A model generated the notes under the pieces. It did no database searches and was not told the DNA's origin. It was given only the letters and a program-made list of their open reading frames with translations. DNA of 64,000 nt from Ophioceras dolichostomum (Eukaryota > Ascomycota > Sordariomycetes > Magnaporthales > Ophioceraceae). The position numbers and the translations under genes are program-made. Numbering within the stretch: the first letter of the stretch is position 1; every line of letters begins with the position of its first letter. Below, one piece after another: positions 10,741 through 21,748 of the stretch. The stretch lies in assembly GCA_003049485.1 (NCBI GenBank), contig PYST01000053.1, forward strand, positions 62,001 to 126,000. Direction: 5' to 3'.

Positions 10741-11916
10741 TTAGTAGTACTCCCTCACCAGCTCATCGCACAATTCCCAAAGTCTCTTCCCAGAACCTCT
10801 CTTCGCGATGCCATCCTCAACCTTCCTGACCGTATTCCCGATCCTACCGGGTGGCACCACAAACCCACCATTCTTCCACCTGTTCCCCTCATCCTCCTCC
10901 CCTAGCCCAATATCCTCTGACAAGCCCGCGAAGGCCTCGACAAGCCCGCCCGTCCGCACCGGGTCCTACGCAAGGTAGTGGAACCAAGCCAGCACCGCGG
11001 GCGCGTGCTTCGCCAGGTCGGAACGGACCATCCCCGGGTGGAACGCGACGCTCACCAGCTCCCGCTCGTGCCGCCGCGCCATCTCGGCCGCGAGGATCGC
11101 GTTGGCCGCCTTGCTCTGCATGTACCTCGTCGTGCGCGCCCGCACGCCCTGCTGACCCTCGAGCGCCCAGTCGTCCCAGAGCACGCCGTCTTCGCCTGGC
11201 GGGAGCACGGCGTCGCCCGAGCCGGCCCAGCAGACGCGGGGTGGTGCAGTATTCTGATGTGGGGATGATATCGATGGCGAGACAGCACCAGCAGCACCAG
11301 CAACAGTGTGCCGTTGCGTCTTCATCATGGGCGTGAGGAAGTGTTGCAGCAGGAAGGGGCCGAGGACGTTCGTGGCGAAGGTGATCTCGTGACCCTGCGC
11401 GGACACTCCGCCCTCGGCGCCTTCTGGGGCGAGCATTATGGCTGCGTTGTGCCATATCACGTCGAGTCGTGCCTCCTGGCGCAGGAACTCGTCCGCCGTG
11501 GCTTTGATGGACGACAGGTCTGAAAGGTCGAGGCGAATGTGCCGGACAACCTCCGTCCCGGGGCTGGTTCGATGACTGGCGCTTGAGTAGTACGGCTTGG
11601 ACGAAGTTATAATTTGCCTCGCTGTGTCGCCGCCGGAACGGGAGAGCAGGTAGATGCGAGTGGCGTTGGCGTGGTATAGAATCTTCCCGAGCTCGAGGCC
11701 AATCCCGGCCGTGCCGCCAGTTATGATGAAGACCTAGAAGAACAAGCAGCAAAATGGTCAGCAATTCTGCTATGGTAGTAGGAGTGTATAGCGGCCCTGT
11801 TAACTACTAGTGGTCTATGTGTCGAGACACTCGCTCACCTTCCCCTTGAGGTTAGGAACATCCTTCTCGGTGTACGGTAGCCGTTTTAGGCCAAGGGAGT
11901 GCAGTATTGTCGACAT
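10741..11916 (-). pseudogene. Short-chain dehydrogenase/reductase with in-frame TAG
   Basis: Exon 1 is 11839-11916 (26 codons, MSTILHSLG). An intron at 11734-11838 (GTGAGC/TAG) leads into exon 2. The classic SDR features are present: cofactor motif TGGTAGIG, HNAAI in place of NNAG, and the YMQSK active site (YxxxK). Family enzymes oxidise or reduce alcohols or ketones with NAD(P)(H). The frame meets TAG at 10966-10968 after 281 residues, directly after WFHYLA. The same frame then continues for 74 codons (10741-10965) with DPVRTGG, EAFAGLSEDIG, GRIGNTV and LWELCDEL, which match the expected C-terminus of this SDR group. So one nonsense codon interrupts an otherwise intact gene. Alternatives are stop readthrough, sequencing error, or a functional truncated enzyme. 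Confidence 0.8.
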
Positions 11917-12568
11917 ATTCTGAATACAAGAGCTCGGAAATGCTGATCACGATGCTTTGCTAAGTTTTCCCGAATCTTTTTCATCCACGAGTTCGTCAGG
12001 TCGAAGCCGCTTGCGCTGGACTTATATGCGGCCATACTCGCCACCGTCAGCCCCACCCGAGATAGCTCATCTCCCGGAATCTCGGAATCTTTCAAAGCCA
12101 CCCCGATGGACAGGGACATAGAATGTGCGAACACGCCGTCTTGAAATCCAGACACCGTCTTCAGTGCCCGGGAAACAAGAATATCATTTCTTCGCAAGCG
12201 AGCAGACTATCGGAGCTTTAACTGACGATGCTTGGTAGTGACGTTGTCGACCTAGCTGGAGATAGCTCGTGTCTTTGTGCTTCCCTAAGTCCGAACCGTC
12301 CGTTGTCATCCACATGCATATGCATGTTAGGGTCCTAGATCGTCGGTCCAATATTCCCCTTTTTGGAAAATCGTCGTGATGAGGTTCCAGGATCCCGGAA
12401 CTTCAGGGGCCTGGGATGTGACTCCGGAGATGCTCCACAACACCTGGGGTTCGCCTTCGCTTGACGACGGGAACTCGCTTGTTTCCTTTCCGGCTCTATA
12501 GAGGGTTACACTCAGTATTGAAAGACACGACTTCAGCCTCCTTCGTGTATCTCAAGCGAAACCCGCAA
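11917..12568. other. Intergenic
   Basis: No gene supported. The open frame at 11886-12197 (-) overlaps exon 1 of the dehydrogenase and has no motif. Confidence 0.5.
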
Positions 12569-12639
12569 GCGTGTGTGGTTTAAGAGTAAAATCCATCGTT
12601 GCCATCGATGGGTCCCTTGCTCGAGTCCGGGCACACGCA
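12569..12639 (+). pseudogene. Decayed tRNA-Gly(GCC) copy
   Basis: 71 nt closely matching the intact tRNA at 35079-35149 (opposite strand). The acceptor stem GCGTGTG/CACACGC, anticodon stem and GCC anticodon are kept. Five changes cluster in the T-arm, giving a T-stem mismatch and a damaged B box (GCTCGAGTCC), plus one change in the D-loop. A T-run follows at about 12648. It lies 114 nt past the stop of the broken helicase gene. Probably not a functional tRNA. Confidence 0.75.
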
Positions 12640-12752
12640 CTTCGTCGTTTTCTTTCTTTGCCTCCGCATCACCGACGTTGTAAGCTTCATGCACTTTCAG
12701 GTACAAAACCATTGGTCGTAGGTACCAGGCAGTGAGGGGCGGTAGGCAGGAG

Positions 12753-15700
12753 CTATTGTACAGATTCCTCCGACGGTTCCTCCTGGGAATCGATGATGAA
12801 TACCGGCCAGCCGACCTTCCGCAGGCGCTCAATAATCGATTGTCGTCCGTAGAGAGCAAACGCATTGACGAAGTTGCCGTTCCAATCTCTCTCCTGTAGC
12901 GTCACAACCTTCGGGAGGGCTGAGCTCTCGTCGTAGCCCATGATCGCAGGACGGGAACGAGGCCAGCCTTGGAGGAATTCCAGCACGTTCATGGACCTGA
13001 CTTCGTCCGGGACGCTGACCTTGGCCACATTCTTGTTGAAGCCACGGTAGGTTGCCGAGTCCATGGACAAGTGCGGGGTGGTTGCTAGAACATCCGCACG
13101 CATCACCACGGCGATCATCAGCTCCCGCAAGAGGATATCCGGATTCCATTGCAAGGCCGCGTTGGCCGCGACGAACTCGGCGCAGATATCGCACCAAGTT
13201 GCTCGTCCCTCGAAGAAACGGCGAATCGTCTCGTAGTTGGGGGCGTCCAAGTACTGGCGACGGAGGTCGAACAGGCGAGGCGCGTCGAGGTCGTTGGGGT
13301 CGAAATTGCCGAAGCGGACGACCTTGAGAACCCACTCGTAGAGAGACAGGTGGAGGCTCCAGGTAGATGTGGGCTTGAACAGCGGCGGACGACGGTTTGG
13401 CTTGTGAACGGTTGTGAGAACGATCTCGATGATGTGAGCTCTCTCGTCCGCGAACGGATAGCCTCGAATGATGACTGCACGACGCCGCCTCGGAGCCTGG
13501 CCGCTTTCGCGGTTGTAACGGTCGACCGCTTGCCGATTCGTGTCCGCGGCGCGATGGCAGATAGTAGTCGTAGCCTTGTTGGTTGGTGCATAGAGCAACA
13601 CCCTGTCAAGGTCCTGGTGGTCGAGACAGATATTGACGAGGATGGCGATCAGGTCCGTCTTGCGGGGGCCGTCAAGATCGATGATGGGAAGGATTCCACA
13701 AGGCACTGCCGGCACTGCCGGCACTGCCTGGAGGACGTTTTCGGGGCGACCACCGGCGATTTTGAGGACGAGAGACATAAGGATCTGTCGGTAGGCTGCG
13801 TTCCGTGTGGCAAGGAAGTCCACCACGGGGATGATAATCTCGCTGCGGCGAGCAACGGCAATATAGTCTTGCTCCGCGGACTGTTTGTGCCAACTTAGTT
13901 GCCCTATTGTAGTCGAGATCCTCCTCAGAAGCTCGGATTTAAGGTCGTGTATACTTGTAAGGATGTCATCTAACACCGCGTTGCAAGCAGCGACGGTGTC
14001 GCCGTCGCTGACGCCGTTTATGTAATCAGGCCGAAGACGACGCACGGCTGTGCCAAGCTTGGTCTTGTGAGACTCGAAGGACTCCGGCGGACCGGATTCC
14101 CATCGGGCGGTGGCGCCAAGGTTGGCCTTGCCGAGATGCAGCTCCAAGAGTGATCGCAAGCCCACCCCTTGGACGAATTCCTGTCGCATCTTCTGGTCGA
14201 AGAGGAGCCGTAGGAGGCGTTCTCGCTGCTCCAACGTGAGCGGCGGAAGCACTCCTTGCACTGCATCCTCGGGAGCAGGGTCCGATTCGTCGTTGCCAGA
14301 TGACTTGGTTACGATAGGGCCAGACGAAGGCAGGGAAAACGAGCTGTCGGTGACCACAGGGGGAGGAGCCGTGTCCCGAACTTCTGTCATGGCGGTCTGT
14401 GGAGAAGCCAACTTGGCCAGGGTAGAGATCTGGGACTTGGTGACGGCCACCGAGGTTTTCACATAGACGTATGCAGTCTGCGAAGGAGAATTCTCGTCCC
14501 AAGAGCCGCATGCTTTGAATGGCAGAGCTGTCGGGTGTGGCGCCGCCCTCCTCGAGGGGCGCAACGCGAACGAAGGCCACGAAATTGCCGGTGTGTCTGA
14601 AATGAGGAGTCGAGGGGGCCACCACCGTGGCCTTGAGGAGGTCGTTTCCGAGATTCCTCCCTCCGTAGGAGGCTCAAACCCGAGCTCGATTCTGTCGCCC
14701 TGCTTGACTCCTCGAGACAACATTGACTTGTACTCGTAGAGCTGGTAGGCTGTCAGCATCGGCCGAGTGGATAACACAGGGTCGCGTTTGACTTACCAAC
14801 GCCGTGTCAAGTTTCGTAATGGCGAAATACTCTTGCGGCTCGTCGGACACTGGATTGGGCCGCTTAACGGTGACGAAGCGGAACTGGAGGGGGATGGCCT
14901 TGAAAGCCCCCGCCTGCCTGCATGAAGAACCAGAGTATGTCCTGAGCGGCTGACTGGAAGAGAGCGATCGCATAATCTTGGAATCGAGATGCACGGAAGA
15001 GAGCTGGGTGCTGCTTTCTAGATATGGTTGCCTGGATTCTCTTGTAGAGCACCTCCGGGTGCCATATCAGACTAAGATGGGTGTGGTAAGGAGCGAGGTC
15101 AGCAAATGAAATATAGATCAGACATCAGCCAGTGCCAGGCTTACCTGCTGCCCAATCCATAATCAAAGTGGTGCGATTTCAAGTCGGCTAGGACTTGCTC
15201 GTGTGTATCAAGAAAACAAGGGCTGTTGAGGATGAGCTGGTACTCGGTCCGGGCCAGAATATCACTCAGCCTTGCACCGGAGCTGCTAATCGGCCTATTC
15301 TCAAGCCAATTGGAGAAAGGGCCGCTGTAGGGCATCGGCCAGCCTTCGACGTTGGGCTTCTTGTTGCCTTTGAGACGAACTAGGAGGAGGTTGTCGACCT
15401 GCAGAATCTGCAATAGGTTTGGGTATTCTCGTAGCTTTTTATAGATTAAGAGGAAGCATTGCAAGGGCCGCGATTCCGAGCTTGGGCTTCATGTCCTCGG
15501 TAAGCTCAAAGCACTCCAGGAAGTCCAGGTCCTCCGTCCAGAACGTCACCCTGATTTCGAGGTTCTGCTCGCCGGGGAAATCGACCGAGAATCCGATGAA
15601 AGCAGGGGCCTGCGTAGGACAGGCCCAAGCAAGCTGGGCAGTCGGTTGGTCAGGGTTAGGGTCATCCTCAAGCTGACCGAGGGCGAGCTCCGCGTCTAGA

Positions 15701-15771
15701 TAGAGCACAATGCATCTGCTGGCTTTCGTCCTTGCTACCCGCCACGCCGCCTGACGTGACAACGAGGCCAT
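12753..15771 (-). pseudogene. Degenerate UPF1/SF1-helicase-like gene
   Basis: Pieces in order: 15771 to ~15460 (MASLSRQAAWRV..., with RVTFWTEDLDFLECFEL); a +1 frame change; ~15460 to 15145; intron 15072-15144; 15071 to ~14908; a second +1 frame change next to five Gs; to 14797; intron 14742-14796 (GTAAGT/CAG); and 14741 to 12753 (662 codons). The long piece has recognisable SF1 helicase context: LLYAPTNKA (motif Ia-like) and, near the end, SIIERLRKVGWPVFIIDSQ, which resembles the segment before the conserved QYRM-like motif. The Walker A is ruined (DLDGPRKTDLIA instead of GPPGTGKT). The second RecA domain is missing, because the frame stops right after that segment. Three tandem Ala-Val-Pro units (GCACTGCCG repeats, 13706-13730) precede it. 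An inactive relic of a fungal P-loop helicase-like gene is the best reading. Confidence 0.6.
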
Positions 15772-17266
15772 GGTTACGGCTGGAAGAAGGAGGCTGCAAA
15801 GACGGTGGCGAGTGAAATTGGCAAGGACGTTTGGCGGGAGAGTGAACGCAGGGTATGAGCAGGTTGATTTTGAAAAACAAAGCAAGATTTTGGGCAAGAA
15901 CGATCTGTGGTCGAAATTAACGGAGGTAGTAGCGGGAAGGGAGAACCTCGGGCTGTTGCTGCCACAGCCGTCAAGTGACCTTGGAAACTGCTCTGCACAC
16001 GTGAATGTAAGGTCTGGTAAGGCACATCCATGCCCCACCAAGCTAACACGGAGGTGAGGTAGTCTAGGTATTATTGTGTTTTCTCCGACGATGTATAGGA
16101 ACCGGGTGGGTACTTGATTAGACTGTATTATAATACCACGGCGTGCTGCATGCGCTGATCGATCGGAAAACACCAGACAGCACATACAGCTCATAAACAC
16201 ATCTTCACAGTAATACATAACATGGAAGAGGCTGAGGAGATGCTAGACTGGATCTCCAGAGGTCGCAAGGCGGGGCGAGTTCCGAAATAAAGGGCGAGAA
16301 AAGGAAGATTCCTGGAAGTGAAATATCAGGGTCAGATAGCAAAATCAGAATAGGTACAAAGTCGTGGAACGTGCCGTGGTCACCGGTACCGACACTTCGA
16401 AGCCAACCCTTCAGACTCTGCTCGTCAGCCTGTCACCTATGTCGCCCTTGGCTACAAAACCCTTGCACCTTTGATTACAGGTGTAGAGTTCAGTGCTTTC
16501 CGGTTCGTAGTCTCAACAGTATCGGCCTTGAACGTCGTAAACGATGAAGCCAAGGCTTTCAGCATCTGACCCCCTTCATAGACCAATGAGTTAAAGTACT
16601 TTGTTCTGGTCAGTGCCACGTAGAGGTATAATTTGGAAAACGAGTGGGTGGGTGAGTGAACATATACAGGTAGATATATATGTCAGCGTCTTGATATGCA
16701 TATGTGTGAGTGAGGATGTTTTAGATAACATCGGCTGTTGGAGATGACATCCAGTCATGGAAAGACGAGAAGGATCACGGCAGCACGGCGAAGACGCTCT
16801 CCTTCGTACGAGGGGCTAGCATGGTTAATGCAGGACTGTTCATTGAATACGTCGTCTGGAGAATGATATTATGTACATGTTACCAGGCAGAGACGCAAAT
16901 CAAGGTCAAGATGCAACAGAGGCTCTATTACACGCCGCGTGGGACCGACAAACGCAAAACAAAACAAAAGAAAATCACCTGAACGCAACCGCAAAGTACA
17001 TGCGCAGGAACCGGGAAAATGCTAACCGCAGAAGTGGGGATGAGGAAAGTGTAACGCGCCGGGAAATAGACATGTGCTAGGAGAACAAGACAGCAGGGTG
17101 ATTCCACGCAGCTGGTATCAGACGAACTCAGCCGGGAGTGTTGGTGGATGGATGGTGGTGATGGAGTGTATCTTCGCGTCTTCTTTCGAGGAGACGCGGA
17201 ACCTAAGAAGACACGGAACATGGGAGCTCAGATTGCAAATGGAACAGTGGGGGTGAACTGGGGGGA
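15772..17266. other. Long intergenic region
   Basis: No gene supported. It contains the 5' flank of the helicase relic and the 3' flank of the rhodanese gene. Confidence 0.5.
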
Positions 17267-18474
17267 CTAGCTTTCCTCCACCTTGCGAATAAGGGAATCT
17301 GATGGCCGCACGCGTTGGGCCCACTCGCTATGGTACCATTCCTGTTAGATCAAGTTCATCTGGCTATCGGATGGGTGGATTGCTGGTGTGAAGTTGACTG
17401 AAACGCGAAGGTAAAGCCTCAGCTTGTCGGGGAGACGTGAGAATGAGAAAGGAAAAAAATATAAAACACTTACGTCCAGCTGCCGTCGTAGACTTTGCGG
17501 TTCTCAGGCGGTCCCAGCTGGGCCTCGGTCAGCGCGGTGTCGATGATGCACGCCGTCACGCCGGTGCCGCAAGTCGAGATAATAGGCTTAGACGGATCAA
17601 CACCCTTCTCCTGGAACACCTGCTTGATCTTGTCCGCAGGCAGGAAGGCCTTGGTGTTGGGGTCCAGCACCAGGTCCATCGGGATGTTGATGGCACCAGG
17701 CATGTGGCCGGAGGACAGACCAGGGCGAGGCTCGCCGGCTGTGCCAGTGAAGCGACCGGGTGACCGAGCATCGAGAAGCTGCACGCCCTCCGCGCCTTCC
17801 TTGTTATGGTCCAGCGCGACCTCGCGGACCTCCTCGAAGTCGGCCACGCGGGCCGAGTCCATCTCCGGGATCGGGTAGGTGCAGCACTCGACGTCGTACA
17901 TGTTTCCGCTCTCGATCGGCAGGCCCTCCTCGCACCAGACGCGGAAGTTGTTCAGCACGTGGACCCTCGGGTGGCCGAACACGCGCAGGGTCCAGGCCAC
18001 GCGGGGCGCCGAGAAGATGCCCAGCTCCTTGGTGTCGTAGACGACCACGGCGTCCTCGCGCCGGATGCCGAGCTCGCTCATGGCCGAGGCGAAGCCCTTC
18101 GGGTCGGGCAGCATGTGCGGGTAGGGGCTGTGGCGGTCGATGACTTTGTCGAGGTCGAAGAAGCGCGACTTGGGGATCCGCGTCTGGCGATATGACTCGA
18201 TTCCCGTCCGGCCCTCGGGATCGTTGGGAAGGAACCACGCAGCGCTCAGGCACACGACGCGTGGGTCAGTGCTGATAGATGACGGCGGGTTCTTCTGTAA
18301 GGCCTCGTTCACCTCTTTGGGTGTGACCAAGTACGACGAGAATGATCGACGCTGTGACTGGGCGGCGAAGCCGCGGAGGAGCTGTACTCCCAGAATGATT
18401 TGGGAGCTTGACGCGGACTTGGCTAGAGGTGCTACGCACGCTGTCGGCGAGCGGAATACTGTGAATAGAGACAT
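17267..18474 (-). CDS. Thiosulfate/3-mercaptopyruvate sulfurtransferase (tandem rhodanese)
   Basis: Exon 1 is 17474-18474 and exon 2 is 17267-17327, with an intron at 17328-17473 (GTAAGT/TAG). The product is 353 residues. Stopping at the TAA inside the donor would cut the protein after YDGSW; the splice restores SWTEWAQRV and the C-terminus IRKVEES. Two rhodanese domains are present: an inactive N-terminal one (VVCLSAAWFLP..., RIPKSRFFDLD) and a catalytic C-terminal one with active-site loop CGTGVTAC, catalytic Cys302. Enzymes of this group move sulfur from thiosulfate or 3-mercaptopyruvate to acceptors; fungal Tum1-type members also feed tRNA thiolation. The first ~45 residues are rich in Ser/Arg/Ala with few acids (AAQSQRRSFSS), consistent with a mitochondrial targeting peptide (inference). 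Head-to-head with APC11. Confidence 0.92.
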
Positions 18475-19240
18475 GGTGAAGGCGACACGCAGGTCAATTG
18501 GGAACTGGAGAATATCGAGACCTTGGTGAATTGGTACGCAGTTATGGTAGCTCGCTCGTTGTCGAGGAGTCCATCCAGATGATCGATTTGACCAGACTAA
18601 TCTCGGGGTCCCGGGAAGGAGTGGAGATAATGGGATAGGATGACAAAGGAAAAAAGAGGCGGCAGAAGAGAAAGAACAAGTGGACAGGATAGACTCTGTG
18701 TCCAGGAATAGACAAGCCACAATTCCAGTCCGCCTATCGCCAATGCGCAGTTGGCAATGGGTCGTTAGGAGTTGCGAATATGTCAAAGAGTATGTCAACG
18801 ACACGCGAGTGGAAAAAGTTAACGCATGCGGGGAGGTGCAATGGAGCGTGAGGAGAAGTTGTGTCTTAGGAGGTGGAGGCACGGTATCTTTCGGGTGGCC
18901 CAAGCTCCCGGAAAACCGTTGTGGGGGGTAGGTCCTCAATTTTTGGCGTCATCGGCGTCCTGCGCCGTGCCATTCGGGCAGGAGGAGCACAAGCTCATTA
19001 TCCCCAACATGTGAAGGACGTTTTCAAAGGGGGACTTCTCAGACTTTCTCGCCCTCTTCTCCGTCACCTGCCTGTTAGTACTTCCAGTCCTGCTAATAAT
19101 CCGAGAGAGCGAACTTGCACACGTTCTGATCTGTTGCCAGTCTCTGACCAGGCGAGTCAGTGACTCATTTGTTTCCCACTAGCCTGGGTTGTTTGTTTGT
19201 TTGGTCATTTTACTGCGCTATAACACAGGAGGAGCAAAGC
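18475..19240. promoter_or_regulatory. Divergent intergenic region between rhodanese and APC11
   Basis: 766 bp between the two divergent start codons, so it must hold both promoters. No TATA box or well-defined operator was identified. Confidence 0.5.
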
Positions 19241-19877
19241 ATGAAGGTCAAGATCAAACAGTGGAACGCGGTCGCGACTTGGCGATGGGACATCCCTGAG
19301 GACGATGTCTGTGGCATCTGCCAGGTGCACTTTGATGGCACATGCCCGACCTGCAGGTATCCTGGGGACGACTGCAGTTTGCGTGAGTTGGGCTTCCCTA
19401 TTCCCTTCTTCCCCCGCTCTCTCTAGCGTCATCTTGGGAGCGACTCGCACGCGATCAATATTGACGAACCCATTGCGAGAAGTATCGGGCAAATGCGGAC
19501 ACAACTTCCATATGGTATGACTCCTTCGGACCCCGGTTCCCACTCCCTCACTCTTCACGGAGGACCCTCACAACCGACGCAACTAACCTGCCTGCTCCCC
19601 TCCAGCATTGCATCCTGGAATGGATCAAGCAAGACTCCGCTAAAGGACAATGTCCAATGTGTCGCCAGAGTACGCCATCCTACACACATATTCTCTCCCA
19701 TCTTCTGTCCCCGGTAAGAAGAAAGTCTCTGGTTGGCTGACGAGTTGGTACCGATCTATCTATCGGCGCACAGGGTTCGAGTGGAACGATCAGTCTGCGG
19801 GCGCCTCCGGATCTGCCTCGCAACAGCAACAACAAGCTCAACAGGGACCCGAGGTAGCTCTAGACGGAGCTACTTGA
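19241..19877 (+). CDS. APC11: APC11, RING-H2 subunit of the anaphase-promoting complex
   Basis: Four exons: 19241-19382, 19483-19514, 19606-19669 and 19774-19877, giving 113 residues. All junctions keep frame: GTGAGT/AAG, GTATGA/CAG, GTACGC/CAG. The protein starts MKVKIKQWNAVATWRW, diagnostic of Apc11, and carries the zinc ligands CGICQ, CPTC, CGHNFHMHC and CPMCR. As the catalytic RING of the APC/C ubiquitin ligase it recruits E2 and drives destruction of mitotic cyclins and securin in the nucleus. The C-terminal tail (Gln-rich, QQQQQAQQ) is longer than in yeast. The second exon is only 32 nt, so automatic gene finders may miss it. Confidence 0.95.
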
Positions 19878-20686
19878 TCGTGCTGTGTAGAGGAGTGAGT
19901 TGGGTTTCGAAGTTCCCGGTTGTTTTCTTATTTTGTTGTTGAGCGAAAGGACAATAATTCATACCAGGTCTCATTGGGTTCATTGGGTTCGTGGCTACAG
20001 GGAGTAGGGTGGGCGCTCGTAATTGAGAACTCTCAAAGCCGCTGACGCGTTCTTAGCACACCGTTGAGGTACTGTAGCTCCATGATAACGGTCATGAGAA
20101 ATGACTCTTAACTAGGTACTAACAAGCTTGACACTCCCCACTGACCTGTAGGACTTCGGCTGTGAGTCCAGCTCTTTGGGCGAAAAAGTGTCTTTTCAAA
20201 ATCCAACGGGCTCCGATGCAGACTGTCTCAGGGAAATTCCCCAATGAGGATATCCGGTGTTCAGATACCAAGCTTGGAAGGTCTACAGTTCCGACGGACT
20301 GCTTCACGTGGAGATAAGATAAAATGCTCTCCGAAGTCTGCCACCTCCATTGCTCACCTTTCCCACTACCCACCATCGGCAGCCTTCTTTTTGAGGACCG
20401 ACCATCCAGGTGCTTGACGGGGCGAACTAGAAACGATGGTGCGGTCAGCCTTCTTGTCTGCCTTCCCCCCGCATCCACAGGAATTTCTGCCTTGACGAAA
20501 TCACACGCCACCTTAGTCACGACTCTTCCCCTGCATCTTGCTTGCTTTCTGTGCTGCCAATATGCCACACCTTGCTTCTCCGGCTCCCACTCTCGCCGTC
20601 CCCGTCCCCATCCCCGACATCCTTGCTACTCTGTCACTTTGCTTTTGCTGCCCGCAAACTGCTGTCGAGTCTAGTAGCCTCCCGTC
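19878..20686. other. Intergenic
   Basis: No gene supported. Pyrimidine-rich sequence with CCCCAT/CCGTCCCCG stretches precedes the next start codon and is probably promoter and 5' UTR. Confidence 0.5.
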
Positions 20687-21748
20687 ATGACCGATCGCGC
20701 TACTCGCCGGCTCTCGACCGAGGCCGGAGCCGGGGCCCAAGCCTCGTCGCCATCAGGACGCCAGAGCGCCTCGGCCACCCCGCCACAGCTCGGCGCTGCA
20801 GGAGGAGGAGGAGGTGGAGGAGGAGGTTCAGGCGTGGCCATACCAGCACCGCCCCGGCCCGACCGTCGCCGTCTATCGTCCAACTCCACGTCCCTCTCAC
20901 GGTCTCCCGGCCTTCGCCCACCCCCGGAGCTTGCTCCCGAACCCGAGGCGGACCCGCCTAACCCAGACCCAGACCAGTCTCTGGCCCCACCACCAGCCTT
21001 CTCGCCCGTCTTCGCCCTCGTCTATGACGCCACGACTCGCACCACCCACCACCCTCGCGTCCACTACCTCTTCTCCGACGACGACCCGGACATCCTGACC
21101 GCCGCGCTCGCCGAGGCCGCCGAACAGCACTCACGCCCTTCTTCCGCCACCCAAGCCGCCGGAGGAGGAGGAGGAGGTGGAGGGGGTACCAGCCGACGAC
21201 CCACCGAGCGCGCCATCGTCATCGACCTCGTCCCCAGCTCCGACGGCGGCAGGCCAGATTTCGCCGTCGCAGGCACGTCGTCCCTCAGCGCCGACTGGGC
21301 CGTCACCAACGTGCGGCCGAGCTACATGGACCCCGCCGGCGACAGGGGCAACGGCGGGGAGGACGACTCGCCCGCAGCGGGCGTGGGGGTGCTTATGCTG
21401 CGCGTCGAGGGCGTCGCGGTCGAGGGCGGCGGGCAGACGAAGCCCTCGGAAGGTTGGGGCGGTGGTGGCGGCGGTCACTCATCATCAGCCAGCAGCGGGT
21501 CGCGCGAGCGCGGTCCCGGCGGAGCGGACGAGTACGCCGTTTTGGCTGACGAGTTCGATCGGCGCATGGGCGTGCTGCGCCGTGTGGTCGAAGCCGGCGC
21601 GGGGGCCGCCGAGCAGCGTGCTACTATCGTTGGCGGTGGTGGCGGCGGCGGCGACGGTGGTCTTCTCGGTGCACCGTCGCCTGGGGACCCAGACACGTAT
21701 CGAGCTGCTGAGGGGTCGGGTGCTCCAGGCAGTCGTGGGGGTGCCTGA
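20687..21748 (+). CDS. Conserved fungal protein of unknown function, Gly/Pro-rich
   Basis: A single exon of 353 residues with strong G/C third-position bias. The N-terminal ~100 residues are disordered (Ala/Ser/Pro with a poly-Gly run). An ordered core follows, FSPVFALVYDATTRTTHHPRVHYLFSDDDPD and AIVIDLVPSSDG...ADWAVTNVRPSYM, then a coiled-coil-like DEYAVLADEFDRRMGVLRRVVEA near residues 285-307. Three separate poly-Gly runs interrupt it. The core has the look of a conserved filamentous-fungal family, but I cannot name it. No signal peptide or membrane segment. Function unknown. Confidence 0.7.
   Translation: MTDRATRRLSTEAGAGAQASSPSGRQSASATPPQLGAAGGGGGGGGGSGVAIPAPPRPDRRRLSSNSTSLSRSPGLRPPPELAPEPEADPPNPDPDQSLAPPPAFSPVFALVYDATTRTTHHPRVHYLFSDDDPDILTAALAEAAEQHSRPSSATQAAGGGGGGGGGTSRRPTERAIVIDLVPSSDGGRPDFAVAGTSSLSADWAVTNVRPSYMDPAGDRGNGGEDDSPAAGVGVLMLRVEGVAVEGGGQTKPSEGWGGGGGGHSSSASSGSRERGPGGADEYAVLADEFDRRMGVLRRVVEAGAGAAEQRATIVGGGGGGGDGGLLGAPSPGDPDTYRAAEGSGAPGSRGGA

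Noticed and set aside
13706..13730. Short tandem repeat considered as a possible CRISPR-like or minisatellite array
   Set aside because: Only three 9-bp units inside a coding frame; no spacers. No CRISPR array exists in the window.
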